Source: Xestospongia bergquistia (Eukaryota; Porifera; Demospongiae; Haplosclerida; Petrosiidae). From it: a stretch of DNA of 64,000 bases. The notes under the pieces were generated by a model. It was given only the letters and a program-made list of their open reading frames with translations, searched no databases and was not told the DNA's origin. The position numbers and the translations under genes were made by a program. Positions 1 through 11,114 of this stretch are shown piece after piece. Positions within the stretch are counted from its first letter, which is position 1; each line of letters begins with the position of its first letter. The stretch covers positions 2,341,001-2,405,000 of the forward strand of contig OZ014411.1 in NCBI GenBank assembly GCA_963965975.1. The letters are read 5' to 3'.

Positions 1-111
1 TAATGACAAACAGATGAAATAGTTATTTATACTTTTAATACAACTGACCCACTAAATGTGACCTAATGACTGATGTAGAACTGTAAACGGTGTCAACACA
101 ATCATGATAAT
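1..111 (+). repeat. Copy 1 of a ~110-bp EF-hand-locus repeat
   Basis: This stretch beginning TAATGACAAACAGATGAAAT recurs at 6789-6903, 7218-7333 and 8368-8485 with a few substitutions. All four copies share the ending TGTCAACACAATCA. The other three lie just upstream of, or fused to, EF-hand gene copies. It is a locally duplicated segment, and no element structure (terminal repeats, ORF) is visible. Confidence 0.8.
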
Positions 112-129
112 GCCACAAACAATATAAAC

Positions 130-300
130 GTCAATAAATATGTTTGGGAAAGATATCGATGGTGTACATGTGATTCTTAATTGTCCATCTACTCAAATGG
201 GTATTCCTGTGACACAAATGGGTGCTTACAAGTGCACTGCTAGTAATGTCTATGGAATTCTTATTATATCAGTCAAATTTTATGTAAATAAGTTTTCATT
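130..300 (+). pseudogene. Immunoglobulin-domain exon relic
   Basis: The plus-strand frame contains GAYKCTASNVYG (about 221-255), the typical F-strand/G-strand signature of an immunoglobulin-like domain (D/G-x-Y-x-C). It is preceded by VILNCPS, which resembles the B-strand cysteine region. The distance between the two cysteines (about 20 residues) is too short for a full Ig fold, so sequence has probably been lost internally. No bounded exon could be defined. It may be the edge of an Ig-domain gene lying left of the window. Confidence 0.45.
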
Positions 301-353
301 CAGATCGTAATATCAAACATTTCTGCCATATACTCTTATATATAATATATATA

Positions 354-527
354 TAGAACAAAATTAAAAGACAAAAAAAACAGAGCTCTCGCTATGTTGC
401 TGTTACTCCGAGTTTCACGCGTTATGCGATCATCAGACAGCTGTCTGATGATCGCATAACGCGTGAAACTCTCGAGTAACAGCAACATAGTGAGAGCTCT
501 GTTCTTTTGTCCTTTAATTCTGTTCTA
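354..527. repeat. Fold-back (long inverted repeat) element
   Basis: Two arms of about 87 bp meet at a spacer-free centre (CAGACAG|CTGTCTG, 434-447). The outer ends are TAGAACA (354-360) and TGTTCTA (521-527). Only a few mismatches separate the arms (e.g. GACAAAAAAAACAGAG against CTCTGTTCTTTTGTC). There is no ORF. It looks like a snap-back MITE or a palindrome made by inverted duplication, and it sits between two Ig exon relics. Confidence 0.85.
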
Positions 528-582
528 ACCCGCTCTGTCTAAACGATATCGAGCACTCTTCAACAGACTTAGATACTTAAGT

Positions 583-614
<32 letters not shown>

Positions 615-668
615 CGCACACACACACACATATATATATTGCATTGTTGTTGTATATTCTCCATACAG

Positions 669-920
669 TCCAACCAGGAATTAGAGATAGTAGTGTCACT
701 TCAACTAGCACATGGTTGTCTAGTGAATGGTTCTCTAACCATTTTTAACAATTCTACAACACCTGGGCCTACAACTAGAGCTTGGTTTAAAAATGGAGCA
801 ATAATACCTAAAGTAGGAAATAATATCAGATTAAATTAAATACTATTGATGCCGGTGCAATATTCACTTGTGTAATCATCAATATATGTGGCTATGACTG
901 CACTAGTACTATGGTAAAAG
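669..920 (+). pseudogene. Second immunoglobulin-domain exon relic
   Basis: The sequence follows a good acceptor (CTCCATACAG, ending 668) and precedes GTTAGT (921). The first part encodes an Ig-like strand ending TRAWFKNGAIIPKVGNN, the Ig C-strand tryptophan context (W-F-K-N-G). The second part, in another frame, encodes TIDAGAIFTCVIINICGYD, the Ig D-x-G-x-x-x-C motif. The two halves are in different frames around 830-840 (AGATTAAATTAAATACT), so as read this exon carries a frameshift. Together with the relic at 130-300 it suggests a decayed multi-Ig gene on the plus strand. Confidence 0.55.
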
Positions 921-927
921 GTTAGTA

Positions 928-1947
928 AAAAGTTGTAGTGTTGGTGAAAAAATACTAACATTGTCAGAATGTACTGCAAATACTTTTGATATTGAACCTC
1001 TCATTTATCCAGATGGTCAATCTAGTAGACAGGTTTTTTCACTAGTCATGATATCTCATGACTCTGTCAGGGTTAGATTCAACAAATTAAATATACCATT
1101 AATATATATTAGTTAATATATTAAGGCCAATAATGCTGTTAACATACTGGCTATTACTATAAATCATCAATGTGTTGCATTACCATAAGGATTGATAGAT
1201 TTAATACACATAATATATTTTCATATATAGGATAATCACTATTAGAATTCAAACAATAAATGCTACCCTGTAAAAGTCAATCTTGAGGAAGACACAAAAC
1301 GTACACTGCACCACACAGCTTACATTGTATTATTTGCCTGTGCATGATTACAGTTGAACTTTATGCTGGTCTTCATCTATGTAAAACATATAAGTTTATT
1401 TAGTGTTCAATAGCAATTGTGATGTCTCTGCATGTAAAGAATCTTTTAAGGTACATACATACAAACAAAGTAATTCCTACCATTTGTAGAACATCGTTGT
1501 TACAGTGGACGATTCTTAACATTCGATATATTCTTTTTACCATATATATAGATCAGCTGTTCTGGATCTCTGTGAGCTTCATATGAATTCATATAACGCA
1601 GCGCTTCTCTCCGCAAATGAAGAATACAGTCGTTAGCGTCTTTCGCCATGTTCAGAAAAGTTCTTGTCAATTATATTATTAACTATGATAAACCAGTAAC
1701 CATTCTTATGATATAACTGACAGCATAGTTTTTCATTTGCCAAACAATTTCGTTATTACCGACTAGCTAAATTTTATAGCAATTAAATGAAGTTCTTATT
1801 ATACTGCATGAAGTTTTATATCGACTGAATGAAGTTTTATAGCAACTAAATAATTTTTTAATACTTTCGACACTAATAACACGCCATACTTTGGAATCTA
1901 ATTTTATGGGTGTGACAATCACCTTTGACACACTGACACTCTTTAAT
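928..1947. other. No gene seen
   Basis: AT-rich DNA without a recognisable exon. The last ~90 bp (1860-1947) are homologous to the 5' flanks of the EF-hand copies at about 7010-7100 and 8640-8730, so they are probably the upstream part of the EF-hand promoter. Confidence 0.6.
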
Positions 1948-1955
1948 TTATAAAG
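1948..1955 (+). promoter_or_regulatory. TATA-like box of EF-hand gene 1
   Basis: TTTATAAAG about 65 bp before the ATG at 2015, inside a block (TGACACTCTTTAATTTATAA) conserved upstream of the copy at 8792. The broken copy has CTATAAC here. Function is inferred from position only. Confidence 0.45.
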
Positions 1956-2014
1956 TGTGTAACAATTTGTTTGCTGCTAGTGTTCTGAAAGCTTCTTGTA
2001 CAATTGTCAAAAAG

Positions 2015-2503
2015 ATGACTGCTTCTTTTACTGATCAACCTGAATGGATTGAAAAAATGAAGATGCGCTTTGCCATGCTAGATCTAAACAACGATGGTCT
2101 TCATGGTAATGCTGATGTTACTATTGCTGCTAAAAGAGTCGCTGCTTATCGAAATGAAGGAGAAGAGACTGAAAAACGCTATTTTATGATAATTCAAGCT
2201 GTCACATTAGCTGATGATATAGGAGTTACTGAAGAAGAATTTGTACAGAAATTAAAGAAGTTTGTGTCCCAACCTGATGCCAAAGAGCGTGTCAAGGAAT
2301 TGGCTGATATGGCTTTTGATGTTATTGACGCTAACAAAAATGGTGTAATTTCCTATGACGAGTATGCTCGATTTCTTTCTATCTTGAATGCTAGTCAAAA
2401 AATAATTGATACATATTTCAAGACAGCTGATACCAACAAGGATGGAACTATTGATCGTTCTGAGACTCGAGCAAGTTATGACAAACTATTTTTTTCTGCC
2501 TAA
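2015..2503 (+). CDS. EF-hand calcium-binding protein 1 (SCP / coelenterazine-binding-like)
   Basis: Single-exon, 162 aa when started at the ATG at 2015 (MTASFTDQPEW). This start matches its paralogue at 8792; the open frame extends further upstream but without a conserved Met. Three EF-hand loops look calcium-competent: DLNNDGLHGNAD (residues 23-34), DANKNGVISYDE in the middle, and DTNKDGTIDRSE near the C-terminus. The second hand is degenerate (ADDIGVTEEEF). Three active hands plus one dead hand, and the spacing, match the sarcoplasmic calcium-binding protein / calexcitin / coelenterazine-binding protein superfamily. The KMKxR..xxD.xxDG start of hand 1 resembles Renilla luciferin-binding protein. 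A soluble cytosolic calcium buffer or sensor is the likely role. Ligand binding is not established. The last ~270 nt are almost identical to the paralogue (see findings). Confidence 0.9.
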   Translation: MTASFTDQPEWIEKMKMRFAMLDLNNDGLHGNADVTIAAKRVAAYRNEGEETEKRYFMIIQAVTLADDIGVTEEEFVQKLKKFVSQPDAKERVKELADMAFDVIDANKNGVISYDEYARFLSILNASQKIIDTYFKTADTNKDGTIDRSETRASYDKLFFSA

Positions 2504-2535
2504 GAACTACAGAAAAACCAAAAACAATTGAGTAT

Positions 2536-2629
<94 letters not shown>

Positions 2630-2638
2630 GTATGTATG
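2536..2638. repeat. (TA)n then (TATG)n microsatellite
   Basis: About 80 bp of uninterrupted TA dinucleotides followed by TATG tetranucleotides, just 3' of EF-hand gene 1. The homologous position after EF-hand gene 2 holds only a short (TA)n at 9322-9349, so the tract expanded in one copy. Confidence 0.95.
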
Positions 2639-2639
2639 G

Positions 2640-4324
2640 ATATGTATATATATATTAATTTTTGTCTAAAGTTAGTCCAAAAGAAAATAATAAAAAGGAT
2701 ATTAAAAGTTATTTAAAATTAAAAGTCATTTCCACCTTCATTATCTAAAATCTCATTTTTATATCACAGTCATGTTCATTATGTCTTGTAATTCTTTCAA
2801 TTTCACAATCATTAATGTATAGCCATCAAACTTATCTTGACTATCATGTTCATGAAAGCAGATATCATCAAAAACAAGGTTCAACTCTAGAAGAAACTTA
2901 ATAAAGGAAGATCAAAGCACAGTAATCATAACTTGAAAGCCACAGACACACCTGTTTCATCAAAATCTTCAACCGGTTATAAAAATATGCCTTCCGCGTT
3001 TTACAACGTATTGAGCGTGTATAAATATATGCCCTTCGCGCTCAAAAGGTCAAGAAAATCTTATTGTTCCTAATTTTATTGTTTGAAGTGACTCTGGGCC
3101 AATGGCTAAGTCTCTATTGCAGCTGGGATGAGAAATTGGATTTGCTCAGCTCACTATACTTTTCTCTTATTAAACTTTGAGATTTAGCACCCACTTCACC
3201 ATTTTCTGTCACTAAAGCAGTATTAGACACGGCAAATATATTGGCAATATTGATTACATTTATGAGGTATAGAAAAGTACTATAATAGAAATAAACAAAA
3301 ATCTATAATATTGAAGTTTGCACAATTCAGTTAGAAAATTTAAAGTAACTATATTCAATAAGGAAAGGGTTCATTGATGTGCCTGTCAAATCGCTTATAC
3401 TGTATGTCTTCTATTAAATTACCGAGTACATTTATATTGTTGTCAGTTGAAATGATCAGGGGGAATAGGGCCTACTGCAACTGTTGTATACACAAGAATA
3501 GCTTCACTGACATTTGATAAATATGATTGTCCATATAGCACTTGTACCATAATGGATCATAATTATATAGACTAACTTTCTCTTTGCTGAGATCAACCAT
3601 CATGTACCTACTAGGTTTGCAGTCTCTCTTCCACAATCTTATTCTATCTCCTGACTCAGATGTTGACCTTGCCTTTCATGAGTGCAGCGTCACCACCTGA
3701 ATACTTACGCTGTCTGTTAACTTGCATAGTACACTTATATTGTTGTCAGTTGAAATGATCATGGAGAATGAGGCCTACTGCAACTGTTGTATATATAAGA
3801 ATAGTTTTACTGATATCTGATAAATATGATAGTCGATATAGCACTTGTACTACAATGAAATAGATCAAATACAGACTAACTTTCTCTTTGCTGAGACCAA
3901 CCATCATGTACCTACTACCCTCTTCCACAATCTCATTTTACCTCCTGACTTAGACATTGCCCTTCATGAGGGTAGCGTTACCACCTAAATACTTATACCA
4001 ATACTTCTATTTTTTCTTAGATGTGTCACACTTGACCTACTTTCTGTATCATACATACTACCAATTTCATGTTAACAATTATCTCACCTATTATTATTAT
4101 TATTTATATTATATGTATAATAAAGCCTGATGAAATGATCATAGTACTAATGTAAATTACCACAAGAGCTATAGTGATAGATATGACTACATATTTATGA
4201 TTATGTAAAAAATATTTAGGAGAATATCCAAAAACAAAGACAAGATCATTTGTTTTTATCTATATACAGATTATATGTTCACTGGCATTGTTTAATTATA
4301 TTGTTGTATATGAAGCTACTGAAC
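2640..4324. repeat. Duplicated EF-hand 3' flank with internal tandem duplication
   Basis: No gene is visible. About 3180-4180 is homologous to 9605-10330, downstream of EF-hand gene 2 (shared GATTTAGCACCCACTTCA-type and TTCAATAAGGAAAGG blocks), so the 3' flank was duplicated with the gene. Within this copy a ~300-bp unit is tandemly doubled (about 3416-3727 and 3728-4000, both starting near TTATATTGTTGTCAGTTGAA). The copy downstream of gene 2 has one unit. Confidence 0.75.
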
Positions 4325-5360
4325 AAAATTAATTTAATAGTATAAATAACAGCAGAAGCACAGGACCACTGTTAACACTTCAAATTGGGCATGACTGACT
4401 GAGTTTCTGTAACTCAAGAAATCATCTTTAAAACAGCATCATAGTTTTGTCTATCTTTCCAGTCTTAAGTTTTGGCAAAATACAGACCTTTATATAGCAG
4501 AAACAGTAACATCAAAACATGTCACTACTCTAGTATAATTATTTACAATAAAAATTGTTTTATAACCAAAATTTATAACTAAACCAGAAGAAAACATTAT
4601 AAGAAACAAATCAAAATATTTGAATTTTGCTCAAAACGTAAATGCAGTTCAATGATATCTAAAGGTGTGCCTTCATTTGAAGGAGCTTCATCACTACACA
4701 CCCTCAGTTTAATATCATCTTGAGTCATAAAAGGGAGACTACCAGCTGGAGTGGCTAAATAGCAATAACTTACCTATAATAGCTGTTACTCTTTAGCATT
4801 CAACTGAATATTTGATTATTCTCACAACAATTAATAGACATTACATTACTTTTACTTTTACATAGCATATCTGAGCAGGAAACCATTAAAGTAACATTGA
4901 TATACCAGCATTTGTCATGGATACTCCTACTATATTGTCATCCTTTTTGTCCAGTCATTATATTCTATATACTGAATAAGATACTACACAATACTGCTAA
5001 TTTGAGAAAGAAAGTTATCTTTATTCGCTGTGCGGGAGTTTAAATGATATGGTCTATATTGCCTGGTCTAGCTAGTCTTGGTCTATTTCAATGCATACTA
5101 CTTGCACTATACAATGTATACAGAATATAAAATAAAAATAAAGAGCTGAATGAAGTTAAACTAGGATGGTACATAATTGGACTCATGTAACATATAGATA
5201 TCATGTAAATTTATAAATATGTTCTGTAAACATACCGTATATAATATATATGTCAAGTGTATAACTGCATGGCACATATTATAATAATGCATATAGTTTA
5301 AGTCACCTCGTATTATAGAGGTATACAGCATACAATAGTGTTAGTAATAGCATTAAACAA
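4325..5360 (-). pseudogene. Relic copy 3 of the fibrinogen-like gene segment (coding mostly deleted)
   Basis: 4325-4728 aligns with 23457-23867 and includes about 110 bp encoding the C-terminal end (minus strand) of the fibrinogen-like protein. At about 4729 the homology jumps to 25826 and continues to about 5360 (matching up to about 26420). About 2 kb carrying nearly all of the gene is therefore absent here. The terminal codons are also altered (TGCTCAAAACGTAAAT against TGCTCATTAACGAACA). It is a remnant of a duplicated locus and is not expected to make protein. Confidence 0.8.
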
Positions 5361-6420
5361 GATGAAGCTATTTAAGTGATTTACAAGGTCAAATTAGACA
5401 GACTTTACATTATTAACTCAGAGAAATAAAAGGCAAAGAGAAAGTACTGTGATTACACAATTTGCTGTTTCTCATAGTACTAGACTGTTAGCTTCACTAT
5501 AGCTGTGTCACATGAAGTTACCTCCACATACATATTGTCTCCCAATTATTTTAAAAGATTAAGCACTTAGTTTTTGACTGTCATAGCATTAGTACTTCTA
5601 GCCCTATTACCACACCTCACTTGTCTACTAACATAAGTTATAAATTTACATTAATTACACAGTATCAATACATATGTATATGTTTGAATGTGTTATATAT
5701 AGGATACATTTATTATGTGCTGACCTGTTTAAATCCTGGGAGAATTCTTGTTCTCCTGATAAATGTCTTACTTTGTGTGGCTATTGTTCTTTCTGATCAT
5801 TGTTGTAAAAAATATGACAGTTGCAGACTGTAACTAGTATAATTTAATTAATCTAATTTGCTAATCTCTGTTTATTTAAACTGTGACATTTGTTATTTAT
5901 CATAAATTTGCCTTTCTTGTTGAATTTCCAATTATAAGGTATAAAATAGTATATCCCATTGATGTGGTGTAAGTCTACTAATGATATGTTGAGTGGTTCT
6001 AAAGTCAGCTGCATAAGGAGAATTAAGGAAGATAATATAATTATATGTGTTAACAGTGATGAAGCCATTTAAGAAATCTACATGGTTGAAGCAGAAATTA
6101 CTATCTCATAGCTATAGAAATAAAATGGATTTTTAACAATGCATAAATTTTTCTTTGTGATAGCTGTAGGTACAACTGTTAGTACATGTATATTATACAT
6201 GGACATGTGTATAATTATTGCTTATTATTGGTAGCATACATTTTATGTACAATAATATAGGTTAGTCCAATGCTTACAACTATCCCATTACATTGTATCC
6301 AAACCTAACCCCCGACGACTATGTATGCATCTATTGTTGTTGTTAGCATGTGCTAGTTATTTTTTAAACACATTGTACCATTTTTATATTTTTGGTTGTA
6401 TACTTAATCAAAATTAAAGT
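5361..6420. other. No gene seen
   Basis: AT-rich DNA. A short block near 5460-5500 (TTTGCTGTTTCTCATAGTAC) recurs at about 7940-7980. Small open frames here have no recognisable domain or splice context. Confidence 0.6.
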
Positions 6421-6906
6421 TGTGATTTCCTAAGACTTTATTCAAGTTTTCCTAACCTTAACTGATCATGCATGTTGAACTCTGCTTTATTATAATATAT
6501 AGTCATAACACAACTGGCATATAATGGAATGAGTGATTTAAAGTGAAGGGAGTCAATAGCACAATAACTGCAGGCTATAAAGGCTATCTTAATAGTAAGC
6601 AAACATCTGAATAGGTTCACTGATAATATTATGTTACACATTACCAGGCTAGATTCATTAGCACGGCACTGATTATAAGTAATTTAATTCAACAGTGGAC
6701 ATTTTGCCATTACATGTTCATGACCATGGATATCATGCCAGTCTCATATTATTGCTTGACTATATATAATAGGCATCATGCAATGTCTTAATGACAAACA
6801 GATGAAATAGTTATGTATACTTTTAATACAACTGTACCACTAGCTTTACTAAATGTAACTTAATGATGGGTGTAGAACTGTAAACAGTGTCAACACAATC
6901 AGACAA
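6421..6906. repeat. Tandem duplicate unit (copy 1 of ~490 bp)
   Basis: Aligns over its whole length with 7990-8487 (both begin GTGATTTC.TAAGACTTTATTCAAG and end in the TAATGACAAACAG repeat block). The two copies are about 1.57 kb apart, which is the period of the EF-hand locus duplication. No ORF of interest. Confidence 0.85.
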
Positions 6907-7165
6907 TAAATTTGCCTGTGTAACAAATCATACACGTGTGCCACACACTTTGAATAGTTATCAACAATTATGCTATATATCGGTAGATCTTAATGCTGTG
7001 TCATAACAGAGTTTGATATCTAATTTCATGAATGTGACAATCACCTTTGAAGTGAATGACAATGTGTGAATATGTGCACACTTTGACAAACTTTAATCTA
7101 TAACATGAGTCACATTTTGTTTGCCACTAGTGTTCTGAAAGCTTCTTGTACAAACATCAAATAAA

Positions 7166-7216
7166 ATGACTGTTTCTTTCACTGATCAGCCTGAATGATT
7201 GAAAAAATGAAGATGC
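7166..7216 (+). pseudogene. Truncated EF-hand gene copy
   Basis: The 5' flank (about 7010-7165) and the first ~50 coding bases match the two intact EF-hand genes: ATGACTGTTTCTTTCACTG (MTVSFTDQPE). The TGG of the conserved Trp codon is TGA here. Homology stops at 7216 after AAAATGAAGATGC and continues directly into the TAATGACAAACAG repeat block. It is a promoter plus N-terminal stub and cannot encode an EF-hand. Confidence 0.9.
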
Positions 7217-7329
7217 CTTAATGACAAACAGATGAAATAGTTATGCATATTTTTAATGCAACTGTACCACTTGCTTTACTAAATGTAACTTAATGACTGA
7301 TGTAGAACTGTAAACAGTGTCAACACAAT

Positions 7330-7745
7330 CAGAAAATCATTTCAACCATTGTCTTTGTTACCAGAATCTCATCAATATGATGTAAGCTCAATATACTGAG
7401 TACCCACAAAGCCAAAACTGGTCCACGTATAAAGCTAACTAGAAGCCAAAATTACTCTTTGTATTTATGTCTAATTAATGAAACTATGAAGGAGAGACCA
7501 GTACTATTTCATATTAACTGGGTTAGCTCATTTGAAATAGTATCTGCTTATAGCATAAATTGAAGCCATGATCAGTTACTATAGCAAAGTGGGCATAAAA
7601 GCAATGTGGTTGTAGATGCAACTAGTTGGCTTTATACATATAGAACTATACTAGTATTGACCTTGTAGCAACTTAGAATTTGGTTTATTATATATTGATG
7701 GGACTGTGGTAACGAAGACCTTAGTTAAAATGACGAAATGCTTTT
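7330..7745. repeat. Dispersed repeat, diverged copy at 63390-63745
   Basis: Several ordered blocks are shared with the right end of the window: ATCAATATGATGT.AGC, AACTGG.TTAG.TCA, AGTAT.ATCTGCT.AT and GACAAAATGCTTTT-like. The two copies are 56 kb apart and clearly diverged. No ORF or terminal repeat was seen, so the family is unknown. Confidence 0.5.
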
Positions 7746-7989
7746 TTCAGTGTAACAAATCATACATGTGTGTCACACAATTTGAATAGTTATCAGAAAT
7801 TCCTGATGCTATGCTGTATATCAATAGATCTGACTTCTAATCTTCTGTATCAGGCAACTTACATAAAAAATATGGTTGTCATATTATGTTATTTGAGCTT
7901 CAATGTGAAGATGATACTAAGGTAAAAAAAGTACTTCAATTTGCTGTTTCTCACAGTACTAGACTATTATTGTTACTATAGACATAGTT

Positions 7990-8487
7990 GTGATTTCATA
8001 AGACTTTATTCAAGTTTTCCTAACCTTAACTGATCATGCATGTAACTATTGAACTCTGCTTTATTATAACTTGTCAATATATAGTCATAACACAACTGGC
8101 ATATAATGGAATGAGTGATTTAAAGTGAAAGGTGTCAATAGCACAATAGCTGCAGGCTATAAAGGCTATCTTAATAGTAAGCAAACATTGGAATAGGTAC
8201 ACTGATAATATGTTGTTACACACTACCTGGCTGGAATCATTAGCATGGCACTGATTATAAGTAATTTAATTCAAAAAGTGCACAATTTGTCATTACATGT
8301 TCATGACCACGGATATCATGCCAGTCTCATATTATTGCTTGACTATATATAATAGACATGCAATGTCTTAATGACAAACAGATGAAATAGTTATGTATAC
8401 TTTTAATACAACTATACCACCTGCTTCACTACATGTAACTTAATGACTGATGTAGAACTGTAAACAGTGTCAACACAATCAGACAAT
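7990..8487. repeat. Tandem duplicate unit (copy 2 of ~490 bp)
   Basis: Partner of 6421-6906. This copy leads into the intact EF-hand gene 2, whereas copy 1 leads into the truncated stub. A block at 8545-8620 (CACACGTGTGCCACACACTT...) also occurs near 6930-6990 and 7750-7845, so the amplification was more than a simple doubling. Confidence 0.85.
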
Positions 8488-8791
8488 CAATTTCCCTGTA
8501 TGACACAATTAATTCCTTGTCTAACACAATCAATTTCCTTGTATAATCACACACGTGTGCCACACACTTTGAATAGGTATCGGAAATTCTTGAAGCTATG
8601 CTGTATATCAGTAGATCTGACTTCTGTAAGTAGAATTGTCAAAAGGAAGGGTTTGCATGACAATCAGTTTTGAAGGAAATGACAATATGTATATATGCAC
8701 ACTTCAACAATCAACACTCTTTAATTTATGAAGTGAGTAACGTTTGTTGCCACTAGTGTTCTGAATCCTTCTTGTGCAAACTTCAAATAAG

Positions 8792-9280
8792 ATGACTACT
8801 TCTTTCACTGATCAACCTGAATGGATTGAAAAAATGAAAATGCGCTTTGCCATGCTAGATCTAAACAACGATGGTGTTCATAATAACCTTGATGTTTCCA
8901 TCGCAGCTAAAAGAATTGCTGCTTATCAAAATGAAGGAGAAGAGGCTGAAAAACGTTATTATAAAATTATTCAAGCTGTCACATTAGCTGATGATATAGG
9001 AGTTACTGAAGAAGAATTTGTACAGAAATTAAAGAAGTTTGTGTCCCAACCTGATGCCAAAGAGCGTGTCAAGGAATTGGCTGATATGGCTTTTGATGTT
9101 ATTGACGCTAACAAAAATGGTGTAATTTCCTATGACGAGTATGCTCGATTTCTTTCTATCTTGAATGCTAGTCAAAAAATAATTGATACATATTTCAAGA
9201 CAGCTGATACCAACAAGGATGGAACTATTGATCGTTCTGAGATTCGAGCAAGTTATGACAAGTATTTCTTTTCTGCATAA
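8792..9280 (+). CDS. EF-hand calcium-binding protein 2 (SCP / coelenterazine-binding-like)
   Basis: Single-exon, 162 aa from the ATG at 8792 (MTTSFTDQPEW). The frame is open for six more codons upstream, but the conserved start is here. It is a close paralogue of the gene at 2015-2503. The active loops are DLNNDGVHNNLD, DANKNGVISYDE and DTNKDGTIDRSE. The second hand lacks calcium ligands. Differences from paralogue 1 cluster in the N-terminal third (e.g. AKRIAAYQNEGEEAEKRYYK); the rest of the protein differs only at a few C-terminal residues. A cytosolic calcium buffer or sensor of the sarcoplasmic calcium-binding / luciferin-binding superfamily is the best family-level call. It lacks introns, which is unusual beside the intron-bearing genes in this window, and could reflect an ancestral retrocopy or a natural single-exon gene. 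Confidence 0.9.
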   Translation: MTTSFTDQPEWIEKMKMRFAMLDLNNDGVHNNLDVSIAAKRIAAYQNEGEEAEKRYYKIIQAVTLADDIGVTEEEFVQKLKKFVSQPDAKERVKELADMAFDVIDANKNGVISYDEYARFLSILNASQKIIDTYFKTADTNKDGTIDRSEIRASYDKYFFSA

Positions 9281-9321
9281 GAACTACAGAAAAACCAATA
9301 ATATAAATTAATTACTGTAAC

Positions 9322-9349
9322 GTATATATATATATATATATATATATAC
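9322..9349. repeat. (TA)n microsatellite
   Basis: Short TA run 3' of EF-hand gene 2, at the position of the much longer run after gene 1. Confidence 0.9.
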
Positions 9350-10489
9350 TGAACTGGAAAGAGAGATAAATTAATTTAAAAAATATTAAAATTTTATATT
9401 GCTTTAAGAAAAATTAATCATAATTTGTGAAGTCATTTGACATTTTCATTGTTCCTAATATAGAAGTTGTGTTACCTATCTGGATGGCAATGGAGAAGGA
9501 GTTATTGAAATGACTTAGGCTCCTCTGTGACACCTGCCATTTTGTGACCTTGCTGATCTCTTAAAAATTGAAGTGACGGATCTGCTCAGTACTTTTCTCT
9601 CTTTAACCATTCAGACTTAGCACCCACTTCATTAGTTTCTACTGTCGTCAAATTAAAATAACAATATCAGTTGTAGCAAATATATCAGCATTATTCATTG
9701 GACTCATGAGATATGGAAAAAGTGCTATAATAAAAAATATATAATATTGAAGTTTGCATAATTTATTTACAAAATTTAAGGCAGCTATATTCAATAAGGA
9801 AAGGACTCATTGATGTGCTTGTCACATTGCTTATACTGTACACTGTCTGTTAAATTTCATAGTAAACTTATATTGTTGTCAGATGAAATGATCAGGGAGA
9901 ATGGGGCCTACTGAAACTGTTGTATATACGAGAATAGCTTCACTGATACCTGATAAATATGATAGTCCATATAGCACTTGCACCACAATAAAATAGATCA
10001 AATAAGGACTAATTTTCTCTTTGCTGAGACCAACCATTAAGTAACCTACTAGGTTCACAGTCCCTCTTCCACAATCTCATTTTATCTCCTGATTTAGACA
10101 TTGCCCTTCATGAGGGTAGCATTACTACCAAAATATTTATATATATATATATATATATTTCTCAGATGTGTCACTCTTAACCTAATTTCTGTAGCATACA
10201 TACTACCAATTTCATGTTAACTTATCTATTATTATTATTATTATTTAAGTTATATATAATAAAGCCTGGTTGAAAAGATCATAATTGTAATGTAAATTAA
10301 TGCAACCTACCATGATAGCTACAGTGATAGGTATGACTACATATTCGTGATAATGTAAAAAATATTTTCATATAATGCTTTCATAATGCATAGTACATAA
10401 ATCTAAAAATCCCCTCCTATGAGGAAGGGCAGCCGCCAGCAATTTGACTACATGTGGTCAAATGATTACCGAATGACGTGTTGATTACA
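9350..10489. other. Duplicated 3' flank of the EF-hand locus, no gene
   Basis: About 9605-10330 is homologous to 3180-4180. The remainder up to 10489 shows no coding signal. Confidence 0.65.
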
Positions 10490-11114
10490 GAAATAAACAA
10501 AACATTGTCTATTATCAAGACTCATGACTGTATTATTGGTCTCAGTAACAGCGTCTTCATTGTCAGCCATATCGTGAATGTTATTGTTCTTTTGGATTGT
10601 GTGACTGAATAGATTTATATTTCTCTTAGAGTTCAGTTACCAAGGCTCAAACACTGTTTCTTCCGAATGAATGAAATTATGAGATTTTCTCTGATTATTG
10701 ATGAAATTAGACTTAAATAAAACGTCCAAATACAATATCTTTTGAGTATTATTGATTCATTTGACTAATTAATTCATCCATTGACCCGAGTCATTATTAA
10801 ACAATCATGTCTGTTTAGTTTTATATTTTAATATTTGTCCATTTTTGTTCCCATACATCCATTTCTTTCAAGTTTAGTACCGAGTGGCATTCAATTTTGT
10901 TGAGCATTGAGAACTTCAAGTTAAGTACTAAGTTTTTTGAGGTACAATGTATAATAATTATACTCTATTCATATTGACAATATTCAAAACACCTTGTAAC
11001 TCCTCATATTTTATTAAAAATGTGCTACTTTGGAGTGTCATATAAAGTGAATGGCATGTTCACATTCCACTGTTGCCTCATATCACATGTATTTGTATAT
11101 TACTCCAATTTCAC

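Noticed and set aside
2528-2716. Open frame of repeated Ile-Tyr
   Set aside because: It is only the translation of the (TA)n/(TATG)n microsatellite.
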